Below are positions 1 through 8,841 of a stretch of DNA of 64,000 bases, in pieces (within the stretch, counting starts at the first letter, position 1; the number at the start of each line of letters is the position of its first letter). The position numbers and the translations under genes are program-made. The notes below the pieces were generated by a model. It had not been told where the DNA came from, ran no database searches, and was given only the letters and a program-made list of their open reading frames with translations. The DNA comes from an uncultured Gammaproteobacteria bacterium (GTDB lineage: Bacteria > Pseudomonadota > Gammaproteobacteria > PS1 > Pseudothioglobaceae): contig CACLHR010000002.1 of the NCBI GenBank assembly GCA_902606745.1, forward strand, positions 1 to 64,000. The letters are read 5' to 3'.

Positions 1-1
1 A

Positions 2-271
2 AAACATCAAATAATTGGTGAAGTTCGTGGAAAGGGTTTATTTTGTGGCGTAGAGCTTGTCAAAGATAGGCAAAATAGAGAGCCTGTAGATGAAACAGTT
101 GCAATGTCAATCGTTGGTCATTGCTTGAAAAATAAAGTAATGATTGGAAGAACCAATAGGTGTTTTGAGCATAACAATAATGTATTACTTTTTAGCCCCG
201 CATTCATATGCACTAGGAATGAAGTCGATCTTATAGTTGAAGCTGTTGACAGCGCCCTTGAGGTTAATTAA
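2..271 (+). CDS. tpa: taurine:pyruvate aminotransferase, C-terminal end (partial)
   Basis: Only the last 89 residues are in the window; the gene enters from the left edge and ends in TAA. The visible part begins KHQIIGEVRGKGLFCGVELV, the end of a class III PLP-dependent aminotransferase, and continues with IGRTNR and LLFSPAF segments that I associate with taurine:pyruvate aminotransferase. That enzyme moves the amino group of taurine to pyruvate, giving sulfoacetaldehyde and L-alanine. The neighbours fit exactly: alanine dehydrogenase regenerates pyruvate and Xsc consumes sulfoacetaldehyde. The PLP lysine lies outside the window, so another omega-aminotransferase cannot be excluded; the taurine assignment leans on context. 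Confidence 0.75.
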   Translation, partial: KHQIIGEVRGKGLFCGVELVKDRQNREPVDETVAMSIVGHCLKNKVMIGRTNRCFEHNNNVLLFSPAFICTRNEVDLIVEAVDSALEVN

Positions 272-279
272 TAGTTAAA

Positions 280-301
280 TTGAACGCTAGTTCAGTATAA
301 T
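280..301 (+). promoter_or_regulatory. probable ald-xsc promoter with inverted repeat
   Basis: A perfect -10 box TATAAT lies at 296-301, about 30 bp before ald. Immediately upstream is an inverted repeat, TGAAC-GCTA-GTTCA, at 281-294. It would sit between -35 and -10, where a repressor could act. The -35 is not clear. This suggests ald-xsc can be transcribed separately from the aminotransferase gene. The inverted repeat is short, so its operator role is only a suggestion. Confidence 0.4.
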
Positions 302-331
302 CTCACGTTTTTTATAAACAAGATATTTGAT

Positions 332-1450
332 ATGATTATTGGAGTACCAAAAGAAATTAAAAACCACGAATACAGAGTTGGCTTAACACCAAGAAGTGTT
401 AAGGAACTTGTCAGAAACGGTCACAAAGTGATAGTCCAAACTAATGCTGGTAACGGAATTGGCGCAAGTGATAATGATTACAGTGAAAATGGTGCAGAAA
501 TTTTAGCGACTGCTGAAGAGATTTTTGCAACTTCAGAAATGATTGTCAAGGTTAAAGAACCTCAAGCAAATGAACGAGCTATGCTCAGAGAAGGTCAAAT
601 ACTTTATACCTATCTTCATCTTGCTCCAGACCCTGAACAGACAAAAGATTTAATTAAAAGTGGTGCTACATGCATTGCTTACGAGACGGTAACGTCTCCT
701 CGAGGTGGTTTACCGCTATTAGCACCAATGTCAAAAGTTGCTGGAAGAATGGCTGTTCAGGCAGGTGCACACTTTTTGGAACACCCTAATGGTGGCATGG
801 GAGCTTTACTTGGAGGTGTGCCTGGTGTTAACCCATTAAAAGTTGTAATTTTGGGTGGAGGTGTTGTAGGTGCACATGCCGCTCATATGGCAGTAGGAAT
901 GGGAGCTGATGTTTGGGTGCTTGACAATAATCCTGACACATTAGAAAAACATTGGCAACAATTTGGTCGTAGTACGAATACCGTTTTTTCAACTCAAAGT
1001 ACAGTTGAAAAATACGTACTAAATGCTGATTTAGTCATTGGGGGAGTTTTAATACCTGGTGCTGAAGCGCCAAAACTGGTTACAAAAGAGATGATTAAGG
1101 CAATGAAGCCTGGTTCAGTTGTTGTTGATGTGGCGATTGACCAAGGCGGTTGCTTTGAAACCTCAAAAGCAACAACGCATGCAGAGCCGACATATGTTGT
1201 GGATGATGTTGTTCATTATTGTGTAGCAAATATGCCAGGTGGTGTCCCTAAAACATCAACATTTGCGCTTAATAATGTAACTTTACCATTCGCAATTGCT
1301 ATTGCTAACAAAGGGGTTAAACAGGCATTACTTGACGATGAACACCTTAGAGCTGGTTTAAATGTCCATAAAGGCAAGGTAACATGTCTTGAAGTAGCCG
1401 AAGATTTAGGTTATGAATATGTTTCAGCGCTTGACGCGCTAAAAAATTAA
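332..1450 (+). CDS. ald: alanine dehydrogenase
   Basis: NAD-dependent oxidative deamination of L-alanine to pyruvate and ammonium. The 372-residue length is the family norm. The N-terminus [20 protein letters not shown] is the classic alanine dehydrogenase start. Expected active-site residues are in place: Arg15, Lys75 (in VKVKEP) and His96 (in YLHLAPDP). A Rossmann motif [14 protein letters not shown] lies near residue 171. The gene is 20 bp before xsc and follows the aminotransferase gene. This fits the taurine role of Ald, which recycles the alanine made by Tpa back to pyruvate and releases the nitrogen as ammonium. The next ATG-proximal sequence has only a weak ribosome binding site. Confidence 0.96.
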   Translation: MIIGVPKEIKNHEYRVGLTPRSVKELVRNGHKVIVQTNAGNGIGASDNDYSENGAEILATAEEIFATSEMIVKVKEPQANERAMLREGQILYTYLHLAPDPEQTKDLIKSGATCIAYETVTSPRGGLPLLAPMSKVAGRMAVQAGAHFLEHPNGGMGALLGGVPGVNPLKVVILGGGVVGAHAAHMAVGMGADVWVLDNNPDTLEKHWQQFGRSTNTVFSTQSTVEKYVLNADLVIGGVLIPGAEAPKLVTKEMIKAMKPGSVVVDVAIDQGGCFETSKATTHAEPTYVVDDVVHYCVANMPGGVPKTSTFALNNVTLPFAIAIANKGVKQALLDDEHLRAGLNVHKGKVTCLEVAEDLGYEYVSALDALKN

Positions 1451-1470
1451 TTTTAACAGGAGAAGTAAGA

Positions 1471-3243
1471 ATGTCGAAAATGACTGCAAGTGAAGCCTTT
1501 GTTGAAACAATGGTTTCAAATGGTGTTAAGGATATCTTTGGTATTATGGGTTCAGCATTCATGGATGCTATGGATATTTTTGAACCTGCAGGCATAAGAT
1601 TTATTCCAGTGGTTCATGAACAGGGTGCTGCCCATATGGCTGATGGCTATTCCAGAGTGAGTGGAAGGCATGGCGTTTGTATTGGTCAAAATGGTCCAGG
1701 TATATCGAACTGTGTGACTGCAATTGCTGCAGCTTATTGGGCCCATAGTCCGGTGGTAATTGTTACTCCTGAGGCTGGAACTGGCGGTATTGGTTTAGGA
1801 GGATTCCAAGAAACCAATCAGTTGCCAATGTTTCAAGAATTTACTAAATACCAAGGTCATGTCGTAAATCCAATGAGGATGGCTGAATTTACTGGTCGTT
1901 GTTTTGACAGAGCAATGAGTGAAATGGCGCCTACTCAACTCAACATACCAAGGGATTATTTTTATGCCGAAGGTGAATTTACAATCCCTCAACCTCGCAG
2001 AATTGATCGAGGTACGGGTGGCGAAGAGACTTTAAATGAAGCTGTAGCTTTAATCGCTAAAGCCAAATTTCCTGTAATTGTTTCTGGTGGTGGTGTAGTG
2101 ATGGCCGATGGTGTCCAAGAATGTATAGCATTAGCCGAGAGATTAGGCGCTCCAGTTGTGAATAGTTATCTCCATAATGACTCTTTTCCTGCAAGTCATG
2201 ACCTCTGGTGTGGACCATTAGGATATCAAGGTTCGAAAGCAGGCATGAAATTGATATCACAGGCAGATGTTGTCATTGCCCTAGGAACTCGCTTAGGACC
2301 GTTTGGAACATTACCTCAGTATGAAATGGATTATTGGCCAAAAGACGCCAAAATCATCCAAATAGATGCAGACCATAAAATGCTTGGACTAGTTAAATCA
2401 ATTACTGTAGGTATTTGTGGTGATGCTAAAGCTGTAGCTGAATCGCTTTGCGAAAAATTAGTTTCTGCAAAACTTTCTTGTGATTCTACAAAAGAAGAAA
2501 GAGCTGGAAAGATTGCCGATGAAAAAGCAGTTTGGGAGCTCGAGTTGGATGAGTGGATTCATGAAACTGACTCATATAGTATGGACATGATTGCTAATAA
2601 GGAAGAAGGTTGGCTTCACCCTAGGCAAGTTTTGCGTGAACTAGAAAAAGCAATGCCTGATGACGTTATGGTGTCAACAGATATTGGTAATATTAATTCT
2701 GTTGCAAATAGCTATCTTCGTTTTGAAAAACCTCGCAGCTTCTTTGCAGCGATGAGCTGGGGTAATTGTGGTTATGCCTTTCCAACAATAATCGGAGCAA
2801 AAGCTGCCGCACAAAATAGACCTGCTGTCTCTTATGCGGGTGACGGCGCTTGGGCAATGAGTATGGTTGAGACGATGACATGTGTTCGCCATGACATCCC
2901 TGTAACAGCAGTTGTGTTCCATAACCGTCATTGGGGTGCAGAAAAGAAGAACCAAGTAGACTTCTATGACAGACGCTTCGTTGCTGCGGAACTTACAGAT
3001 CAAGATTTTGTTAGTATTGCAAAGTCAATGGGTGCTGAAGGTATTCGTGTTAATAAACTTGAGGATGTAGGTCCAACACTAAAAAAAGCCATAGACATGC
3101 AAATGAATGAAAGAAAGACAACAATTATTGAAATTATGTGTACTCGTGAACTCGGTGACCCATTCAGAAAGGATGCATTGAGTAAGCCAGTCCGCCATTT
3201 GCCTAAATATAAAGACTACGGTAGCGATACGAAACATCGTTAA
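1471..3243 (+). CDS. xsc: sulfoacetaldehyde acetyltransferase
   Basis: Thiamine-diphosphate enzyme that converts sulfoacetaldehyde and phosphate to acetyl phosphate and sulfite, the desulfonation step shared by taurine, isethionate and sulfoacetate catabolism. The 590-residue protein shows Xsc-specific stretches such as FGIMGSAFMDAMDIFEPAGI and EAGTGGIGLGGFQETNQLP, the N-terminal pyrimidine-binding Glu in VVHEQGAAHMADGYSR, and the GDG...NR ThDP-binding motif near residues 457-487. A good Shine-Dalgarno (AGGAG) precedes the ATG. It is co-directional with ald, 20 bp away. Its products link to pta at 18 kb, and the sulfite needs an oxidation or export system not seen here. Paralogous ThDP enzymes such as acetolactate synthase lack these Xsc-specific segments. 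Confidence 0.97.
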   Translation: MSKMTASEAFVETMVSNGVKDIFGIMGSAFMDAMDIFEPAGIRFIPVVHEQGAAHMADGYSRVSGRHGVCIGQNGPGISNCVTAIAAAYWAHSPVVIVTPEAGTGGIGLGGFQETNQLPMFQEFTKYQGHVVNPMRMAEFTGRCFDRAMSEMAPTQLNIPRDYFYAEGEFTIPQPRRIDRGTGGEETLNEAVALIAKAKFPVIVSGGGVVMADGVQECIALAERLGAPVVNSYLHNDSFPASHDLWCGPLGYQGSKAGMKLISQADVVIALGTRLGPFGTLPQYEMDYWPKDAKIIQIDADHKMLGLVKSITVGICGDAKAVAESLCEKLVSAKLSCDSTKEERAGKIADEKAVWELELDEWIHETDSYSMDMIANKEEGWLHPRQVLRELEKAMPDDVMVSTDIGNINSVANSYLRFEKPRSFFAAMSWGNCGYAFPTIIGAKAAAQNRPAVSYAGDGAWAMSMVETMTCVRHDIPVTAVVFHNRHWGAEKKNQVDFYDRRFVAAELTDQDFVSIAKSMGAEGIRVNKLEDVGPTLKKAIDMQMNERKTTIIEIMCTRELGDPFRKDALSKPVRHLPKYKDYGSDTKHR

Positions 3244-3303
3244 ACTTTAATTATTTATTTGTTTAGACAGGTTTTCCTTTCTAAACAAATGTCATCGATA
3301 ACT

Positions 3304-3840
3304 ATGAATCATTCTGATGTCATTAAATATTGGTTTTCTAAAAAAAGTAGAGAACATTGGTTTTTTTCAACCCCTGAAATAGATAATGAAATAAAGCAGC
3401 GTTACGAACAGCTCTGGACAAGAGCTGCGTCTGGTGAACTTAAGGGTTGGCAAGATTCACCACAAGGTTGTTTGGCATTGATTATTGTCTTAGATCAGTT
3501 TCCTTTGAATATGTTTAGAGGTAAAGCTAAAAGCTTTCAAACTGAAGAGATGGCTGTTAAAGTGGCTTTAAAAGCTATTAAAAAGGGTTACAATGAAATT
3601 TTGAATAATGATGAATTGCTTTTTCTCTTTATGCCTTTAATGCATAGTGAAAATCTTGAACATCAAAACATGCAGGTCAAACTTTTTGAGAAATATGATT
3701 TCAACGATGAATATTCGAAGCATCATAGGGATATCGTGAAGAGGTTTGGTCGTTTCCCACATAGAAATGAAATTTTAGGGCGCATGAGCACTATGGAAGA
3801 ATTAGATTATCTTCTTTCTGATAACGCATTTAAAGGATAG
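3304..3840 (+). CDS. DUF924 family protein
   Basis: A 178-residue protein of the DUF924 family, recognised from the N-terminal VIKYWF, the central GCLALIIVLDQFPLNMFRG (family pattern LDQFPRN.FRG) and the C-terminal HRDIVKRFGRFPHRNEILGR. The biochemical function of the family is not known to me. The open frame can be extended to a TTG at 3259 or an ATG at 3289, but the family normally begins shortly before the (D/K)YWF segment, so I chose ATG 3304; no start has a convincing ribosome binding site. It follows xsc by about 60 bp in the same direction and may be co-transcribed, which would be an unusual partner for a desulfonation gene. Confidence 0.85.
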   Translation: MNHSDVIKYWFSKKSREHWFFSTPEIDNEIKQRYEQLWTRAASGELKGWQDSPQGCLALIIVLDQFPLNMFRGKAKSFQTEEMAVKVALKAIKKGYNEILNNDELLFLFMPLMHSENLEHQNMQVKLFEKYDFNDEYSKHHRDIVKRFGRFPHRNEILGRMSTMEELDYLLSDNAFKG

Positions 3841-3852
3841 GACTAGTTTTTT

Positions 3853-4275
3853 TTATTTAACAGAAAGTAATGCGTCAATCCCTGCTTGAGCAACTACTAT
3901 ATCTTGGTCAGAACTGCCAGAACTACAACCAATCCCACCAACAATCTGACCGTCAACAAAAAGCGGTAAGCCACCACCAACTACACAAAAACGACCTTGA
4001 TGTGAAGTTTGGATGCCAAATGATGGGCCGTGATTAATAACAGATTTACCATAATCTAAGGTCGCTTTTCTAGCTGCCGCCGCAGTAAATGCCTTATCGA
4101 TAGAGACATTAATACTTGTAATTTTTGCATTATCCATTCTTGTAAATAACATGAGGTGACCACCATCATCCACAATAGCGATATCCATATCTATACCTAT
4201 ATCAATTGCTTTATTAATGGCAGCATCCATCATTTTCTTTGTGTCTTCAAGTGTAAGTTTTAGTACTTTCTTCAT
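3853..4275 (-). CDS. GlcG/HbpS family protein (DUF336)
   Basis: A 140-residue GlcG/HbpS-type domain protein. Family hallmarks are the N-terminal LTLEDTKKMMDAAINKA helix, AIVDDGGHLMLFTRMDNA, and the C-terminal GGGLPLFVDGQIVGGIGCSSG.. QD segment. Members bind haem or small cofactors, or accompany glycolate utilisation genes; no catalytic role is established. It lies 70 bp downstream of glcB on the same strand, which recalls the glcG position in glc operons and suggests a link to C2 metabolism. A strong Shine-Dalgarno (AGGAG) precedes the ATG, so it is translated efficiently. It ends 12 bp from the convergent DUF924 gene. Confidence 0.88.
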   Translation of the reverse strand: MKKVLKLTLEDTKKMMDAAINKAIDIGIDMDIAIVDDGGHLMLFTRMDNAKITSINVSIDKAFTAAAARKATLDYGKSVINHGPSFGIQTSHQGRFCVVGGGLPLFVDGQIVGGIGCSSGSSDQDIVVAQAGIDALLSVK

Positions 4276-4345
4276 AATTTCTCCTTCAATGCATTAATGT
4301 CAACTTCATCGGCATATAAATACTTATCCGAAATAGACTTGACAT

Positions 4346-6493
4346 CTATAATTTATCTAGACCTAAAAATTTCCGTCTGAAATGTGTCAATATCTCTTCA
4401 GTGTAACCATTTGGTTGATTCTTACCTTCAAAGGCAAGAGCCAATGACGCTTGGTAAGCAAAGCTGTCATAGCTGGGTGCAAGGTTTATGTAGTTTGGGT
4501 CATGTTTGTTTTGTTCATCAACAACCAGTGCCATATCCTGAAAAGCCTTGTGAACCTGTTCTTGTGAGCATATATTGTGATTAAGCCAATTCGCCATGTG
4601 CTGAGATGAAATTCGAAGAGTTGCTCGATCTTCCATAAGTCCAACATGATTAATATCCTGAACTTTAGAACAACCAATACCTTGGTTGATCCATTTAACT
4701 ACGTATCCTAAAATGCTCTGCGCATTATTATTAATTTCATTGACGACCTTTTCTTCGGATAAATTCTCTGGAGACTTAAGGAAAGGAATCATTAGAAGTT
4801 GGTCTTGGTTTGTTTCTAGTTTTTCTGAAAGTAGCTTTTTTTGTTGCTTAAAAACATCAAAACGGTGGTAGTGCGTTGCATGTAATGTTGCTGCTGTTGG
4901 AGAGGGCACCCAGGAACAGCTCGCTCCTGCCTCAAGATGTATCATCTTATTATCAAGCATTTCACGCATTTGGTCTGGTTGTGCCCACATACCTTTGCCT
5001 ATTTGAGCTTCATTGAAAAAACCGCACTCAAGGCCAGCATTCACATTATTAGCTTCGTAGGCAAAATACCAGTCTTCTTCTTTAATCAGGTTTTTACATC
5101 TCATTGCTCCAGCCATCATAGAGGTATGAATTTCATCTCCAGTACGATCTAAAAAACCTGTATTAATAAAAATAATTCGATTTCTTGCTTCATAAATGCA
5201 TGCTTTTAAATTAAGTGTTGTCCGTCTTTCTTCATCCATGACACCTATTTTTAAAGTATTCTCATCCAAATTAAGCGCCTTTTCAACTAAAGAAAATAGT
5301 TTCACTGTAAATGCAACTTCTTCTGGTCCATGAAGTTTGGGTTTGACAATGTAAAAGCTCCCCATCTTTGAGTTTGATTTACTTTTTAAGTCATGAAGAG
5401 CAATCAACGAGGTAACCATTGCATCCAAAATACCTTCAGGAGTTTTAGAGCCATCTGAATTTTTCACGAGGTCTGTCATCATGTGAAGACCAACATTACG
5501 AACTAAGGTCATGCTTGTCGCAGACAAGGTAAAGTTTTGACCCTCAGTGTTAGTGTATTGCTTATCTATATTCAATGAACGAGTCATTACCTCCCCACCT
5601 TTAGTGAATGAGGCATTTAGATTTCTCTTTATTAAGTCTAAATAGTTTTTATATGCATGAATCTTTTCAGAAAAAGCCACCGTTGAAACAGAGTCCTCGA
5701 AGTCAACAATGGTGGTAACAGCTGACTCTATAATGACGTCAAAAATACCACTTTTGTGAAAGCTTTTTTTCTGGTCTCCAATAATTTCAATATGAAGGTT
5801 GTTATTTTTAAGCAGTACATTTCCAGTATCAGTAAAACCTATAAATTGCTCAGGGTTGACTAAGGTAGCTACTTCTCCATCATTTAAATTAAAAATTAAT
5901 TCTTTTGTATACCTTACACGTGAATTTATTTGTCTGTAAGAGGCACCTTTAAGGGGTACGACCTCATCCAAGAAATCACAAGCTAATTCAGCTGTTCTGT
6001 TAACCCGTTGAAGGTTGTGAGCAAAAGATTTTGTCATACTACCTTTATTAGGTATGACATTGGTGCCATATAAAGAGTCAAATAGACTGCCCCAACGAGA
6101 GTTAACAGCATTCAGTACAAATCTTTGATTGGTTATTGGAACGACTAATTGAGGTCCTGCAATCTTGGCAATATCATCGTCCACTTTATCAACATTAATC
6201 GAAAATTTGGGAGGTTTAGGCACAATGTAGCCAATTTCCTTTAGAAAGTTTTTATAGGCAGTCGGATCAATATCATTATTTTTTATATGCCATTGATCAA
6301 TTTGAGCTTGAAGAGAGTCACGTTTTTTTAGAAGTTGAATATTTTCATCCTGCAAATCATTCAAAATATCAGAAAGAGATTGAAAGAAATTTTCAGCAGA
6401 AATATCTAAACCTTTACATACCTCATTTTCGATGAAATCAAATAGGTTTCGTTCAACAATCAGATTGCCAACGGTAAACTTTGTTTCACTCAT
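4346..6493 (-). CDS. glcB: malate synthase G
   Basis: Condenses glyoxylate with acetyl-CoA to give malate, the second step of the glyoxylate shunt. The 715 residues match the monomeric G isoform (about 720) rather than the shorter A isoform. Diagnostic segments are the catalytic Arg in MDEERRTTLNLKA, the DRTGDEIHTSMMAGAM substrate-site loop, the EAGASCSWVPSPTAATLHA stretch, and the catalytic Asp in VGLMEDRATLRISSQH. Its ATG overlaps the rraA stop by 4 bp, so it belongs to the aceA-aceK-rraA-glcB transcript and is translationally coupled. In this window its acetyl-CoA would come from Xsc plus Pta. Confidence 0.97.
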   Translation of the reverse strand: MSETKFTVGNLIVERNLFDFIENEVCKGLDISAENFFQSLSDILNDLQDENIQLLKKRDSLQAQIDQWHIKNNDIDPTAYKNFLKEIGYIVPKPPKFSINVDKVDDDIAKIAGPQLVVPITNQRFVLNAVNSRWGSLFDSLYGTNVIPNKGSMTKSFAHNLQRVNRTAELACDFLDEVVPLKGASYRQINSRVRYTKELIFNLNDGEVATLVNPEQFIGFTDTGNVLLKNNNLHIEIIGDQKKSFHKSGIFDVIIESAVTTIVDFEDSVSTVAFSEKIHAYKNYLDLIKRNLNASFTKGGEVMTRSLNIDKQYTNTEGQNFTLSATSMTLVRNVGLHMMTDLVKNSDGSKTPEGILDAMVTSLIALHDLKSKSNSKMGSFYIVKPKLHGPEEVAFTVKLFSLVEKALNLDENTLKIGVMDEERRTTLNLKACIYEARNRIIFINTGFLDRTGDEIHTSMMAGAMRCKNLIKEEDWYFAYEANNVNAGLECGFFNEAQIGKGMWAQPDQMREMLDNKMIHLEAGASCSWVPSPTAATLHATHYHRFDVFKQQKKLLSEKLETNQDQLLMIPFLKSPENLSEEKVVNEINNNAQSILGYVVKWINQGIGCSKVQDINHVGLMEDRATLRISSQHMANWLNHNICSQEQVHKAFQDMALVVDEQNKHDPNYINLAPSYDSFAYQASLALAFEGKNQPNGYTEEILTHFRRKFLGLDKL

Positions 6494-6972
6494 AAACTTG
6501 CCTTTTCTTTGATAACAATTACACCATCTTCGTCAGCATATAAATACTCACCTGGAGTGAAAGTAATTCCTGAAAAATTGACAATTAAGTTGCTGTCACC
6601 AACTCCATTTTTAATACTTTTAAGAGGACAAACTCCAAGTGCAAGAATACCAATCTTCATCCCTTTGATTGTTGCAGAGTCTCTAATCAATCCATGAACT
6701 AAAATACCTTCCCATTCATTTTTGATTGCATCAGTTGCTCTTTTATCCCCCAACATTGCACAATTCATTGAGCCACCTGCATCAACTACCAATATCGAGT
6801 TTTTACCATTAGATTTTAAAGCTTCCTCTACAAGTGAGTTATCTTCATGACATTTGACAGTAACAATACGGCCTGAAAATGAAGTTTTACCACCATAACT
6901 TTTATATACTGGCTCCAAATACTGCACATCAGGATGTAGCTGATCTGAGATATCACAGGTTGTTTCATTCAT
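6490..6972 (-). CDS. RraA family protein (RNase E regulator or aldolase/decarboxylase type)
   Basis: A 160-residue homologue of RraA, with TCDISDQL, GGKTSFSGRIVTVKCHEDNS, VVDAGGS and NEWEGILVHG all aligning to the E. coli protein, which inhibits RNase E. ATG 6972 is chosen because a GGAG lies 7 bp upstream; it overlaps the aceK end by 8 bp, and its own stop overlaps glcB by 4 bp. Unlike E. coli RraA as I recall it (GAVRQV), this copy has GLIRDS, restoring the Arg-Asp pair used by the related 4-hydroxy-4-methyl-2-oxoglutarate aldolases and oxaloacetate decarboxylases. Placement inside a glyoxylate operon makes a metabolic role such as oxaloacetate decarboxylation worth considering. Family is sure; exact function is not. 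Confidence 0.85.
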   Translation of the reverse strand: MNETTCDISDQLHPDVQYLEPVYKSYGGKTSFSGRIVTVKCHEDNSLVEEALKSNGKNSILVVDAGGSMNCAMLGDKRATDAIKNEWEGILVHGLIRDSATIKGMKIGILALGVCPLKSIKNGVGDSNLIVNFSGITFTPGEYLYADEDGVIVIKEKASL

Positions 6973-8770
6973 TGTTTGCTCCATAAATTTCACACATCCT
7001 TTTATCGGAACCATATGGATAATAATCCATCACACCCTTCTTTTTAATATTTTCTTGAATTGATCCCCAATATTCTGCATCTAGTAATTTTTGATAGCGA
7101 GCATTAAATGTATCTTTCATATACTTAGTTGGAAACATAAAATATTTAAATTCCTCAGGAAAAACATCATTTGGTCCAACGTAATACCATGGCTCTGATG
7201 ACATCTCTTCTTCATAAGTTCTTGATTTTGGTATCTTTTTAAAGACCGGCGTGCTCATTAAAGTGATTTCATCATAGTCATAGAAAACGACACGATCATG
7301 ACGGGTAACTCCGAAATTTTTTGTCAACATATCACCAGGAAAGATGTTTGAGTTAATCAACTGATCAATCGCTTTACCGTAGTCATTAATGATATGGGTT
7401 TGTTCCTTTTTATTGGCTGTTTCAAGATAGATGTTAAGTGGCGTCATCTTGTTTTCTATATACATATGCTTGACGATCAACAAATCATCCTCAAACTCTA
7501 AATTTGAAGCAGCTTTTTTCTTTAACTCATCAAGCAAAGAGTCATCAATATACTTCATTGGAAAGGCCACATTAGAAAACTCCCATGTATCTGCAAGTCT
7601 TCCAACTCGAATGTGATTTTTAACAAAATAATATTTCTCTTTAACCATTTCTTTTGTACCCATCTTTGGTGGCGCAAAATGGTCATTAATTACTTTAAAA
7701 ACATAAGGGTACATCGGGAAGGTGAAGACTGTCATCACCATACCTTTGATTCCGGGAGCTATTATTAGCTTCTCACTGGTAATTCTTGAATATTTTAAAA
7801 AGTGTCTATAGAGTAGAGTTTTGCCCTGTTTGTGAAGACCAATAGCGCTATAAAGAACCGCTCTTGTTTTTGCCGGCATGAGTACTTTTAAATAATCAAC
7901 TACGGCTGCGGGGTAATCAGTAGTAATGAAGAAGTATGACCTAGAGAAGCTAAATACAACTGAAATGCTTCCAGTATCAGTGAGCAAACTGTCAACATAA
8001 AGTCCACTCTTTTTATCGTTTAGTAGGGCGATTAAAAGTGGTTGGTCGGAGTATAGTTGGGAAATGATTTTGCCAACAATATATGCACCTTTACCTCTAA
8101 TAAAAGGGGTTTTTATTACTTGAATTTCGAAGGTTTGAGATTTTAATGGAGGTATTTGTTTGTAGAGCTGTTCTTGTAAGCGCTGGATATCTTGTTCGAG
8201 GTTGCCAAACTTGCAATTAAATGAAAAGCTTTTAAGGATTTGTGTAAGGGCATCTTTAATTTGCCCTTTTTCAATGAAGAAGCTTTCAACTACAGGTTCA
8301 TCCATGTCAATGTAACTAAGAGACACGCAGGGCTTGGTAAAAATATATTGATTGTTGTAAAAACTTCTAGCAAACATTCGACAAAACACTGAGTTGTAAA
8401 AGGTTTCAGCTAATTCTGGCTGTTTATGTTGTGTTATCAGTTCTATGTAGGCAAGTTTAGTGCTTTTCCAAAAATCAGAATTAAATTTATCTAAATGCGT
8501 TTGCTGATGCATTTCAGCTCTAGCGCCGTAAACGGTTTGTTTTTTTAGATTTAGATCTTTAGATAGTTTCTTGCAGAAGTTATTAACTTGCTTGTCATAG
8601 AAATTAAGTCTACGCTTTGAATCTTTTTCAATTTTTTCCCATTCCCTTTCTTCAAAGCACCTTTTTGCCTCTACCGAAGCTTTTTTAATGTTGCGATAAT
8701 GTTGCTCAAAGCCACCCAAAATCTGCTTAGCAATCGTAAGTGATAATGTATCTGAAAAATCATTAAACAT
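6965..8770 (-). CDS. aceK: isocitrate dehydrogenase kinase/phosphatase
   Basis: Bifunctional enzyme that phosphorylates and dephosphorylates isocitrate dehydrogenase, switching carbon between the TCA cycle and the glyoxylate shunt. The 601-residue length and segments such as YKQIPPLKSQTFEIQVIKTP, the ATP-site APGIKGMVMTVFTFP, and the catalytic core HDRVVFYDYDEITLM followed by EPWYYVGPNDVFPEEF are characteristic of AceK. It lies 71 bp after aceA and overlaps rraA by 8 bp, in the usual aceA-aceK order. Its presence implies that isocitrate dehydrogenase in this organism is regulated by phosphorylation during growth on C2 compounds. Confidence 0.96.
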   Translation of the reverse strand: MFNDFSDTLSLTIAKQILGGFEQHYRNIKKASVEAKRCFEEREWEKIEKDSKRRLNFYDKQVNNFCKKLSKDLNLKKQTVYGARAEMHQQTHLDKFNSDFWKSTKLAYIELITQHKQPELAETFYNSVFCRMFARSFYNNQYIFTKPCVSLSYIDMDEPVVESFFIEKGQIKDALTQILKSFSFNCKFGNLEQDIQRLQEQLYKQIPPLKSQTFEIQVIKTPFIRGKGAYIVGKIISQLYSDQPLLIALLNDKKSGLYVDSLLTDTGSISVVFSFSRSYFFITTDYPAAVVDYLKVLMPAKTRAVLYSAIGLHKQGKTLLYRHFLKYSRITSEKLIIAPGIKGMVMTVFTFPMYPYVFKVINDHFAPPKMGTKEMVKEKYYFVKNHIRVGRLADTWEFSNVAFPMKYIDDSLLDELKKKAASNLEFEDDLLIVKHMYIENKMTPLNIYLETANKKEQTHIINDYGKAIDQLINSNIFPGDMLTKNFGVTRHDRVVFYDYDEITLMSTPVFKKIPKSRTYEEEMSSEPWYYVGPNDVFPEEFKYFMFPTKYMKDTFNARYQKLLDAEYWGSIQENIKKKGVMDYYPYGSDKRMCEIYGANNE

Positions 8771-8841
8771 AAAGAATCAACCAACAAAATAAATTAAGCT
8801 TCATTTGGTGAAGCAAAGCATAATTGCTAGACAACCATTTC

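Noticed and set aside
2674-3003. A 109-codon minus-strand frame opposite xsc
   Set aside because: It is fully antisense to a certain gene and has no recognisable domain or ribosome binding site.
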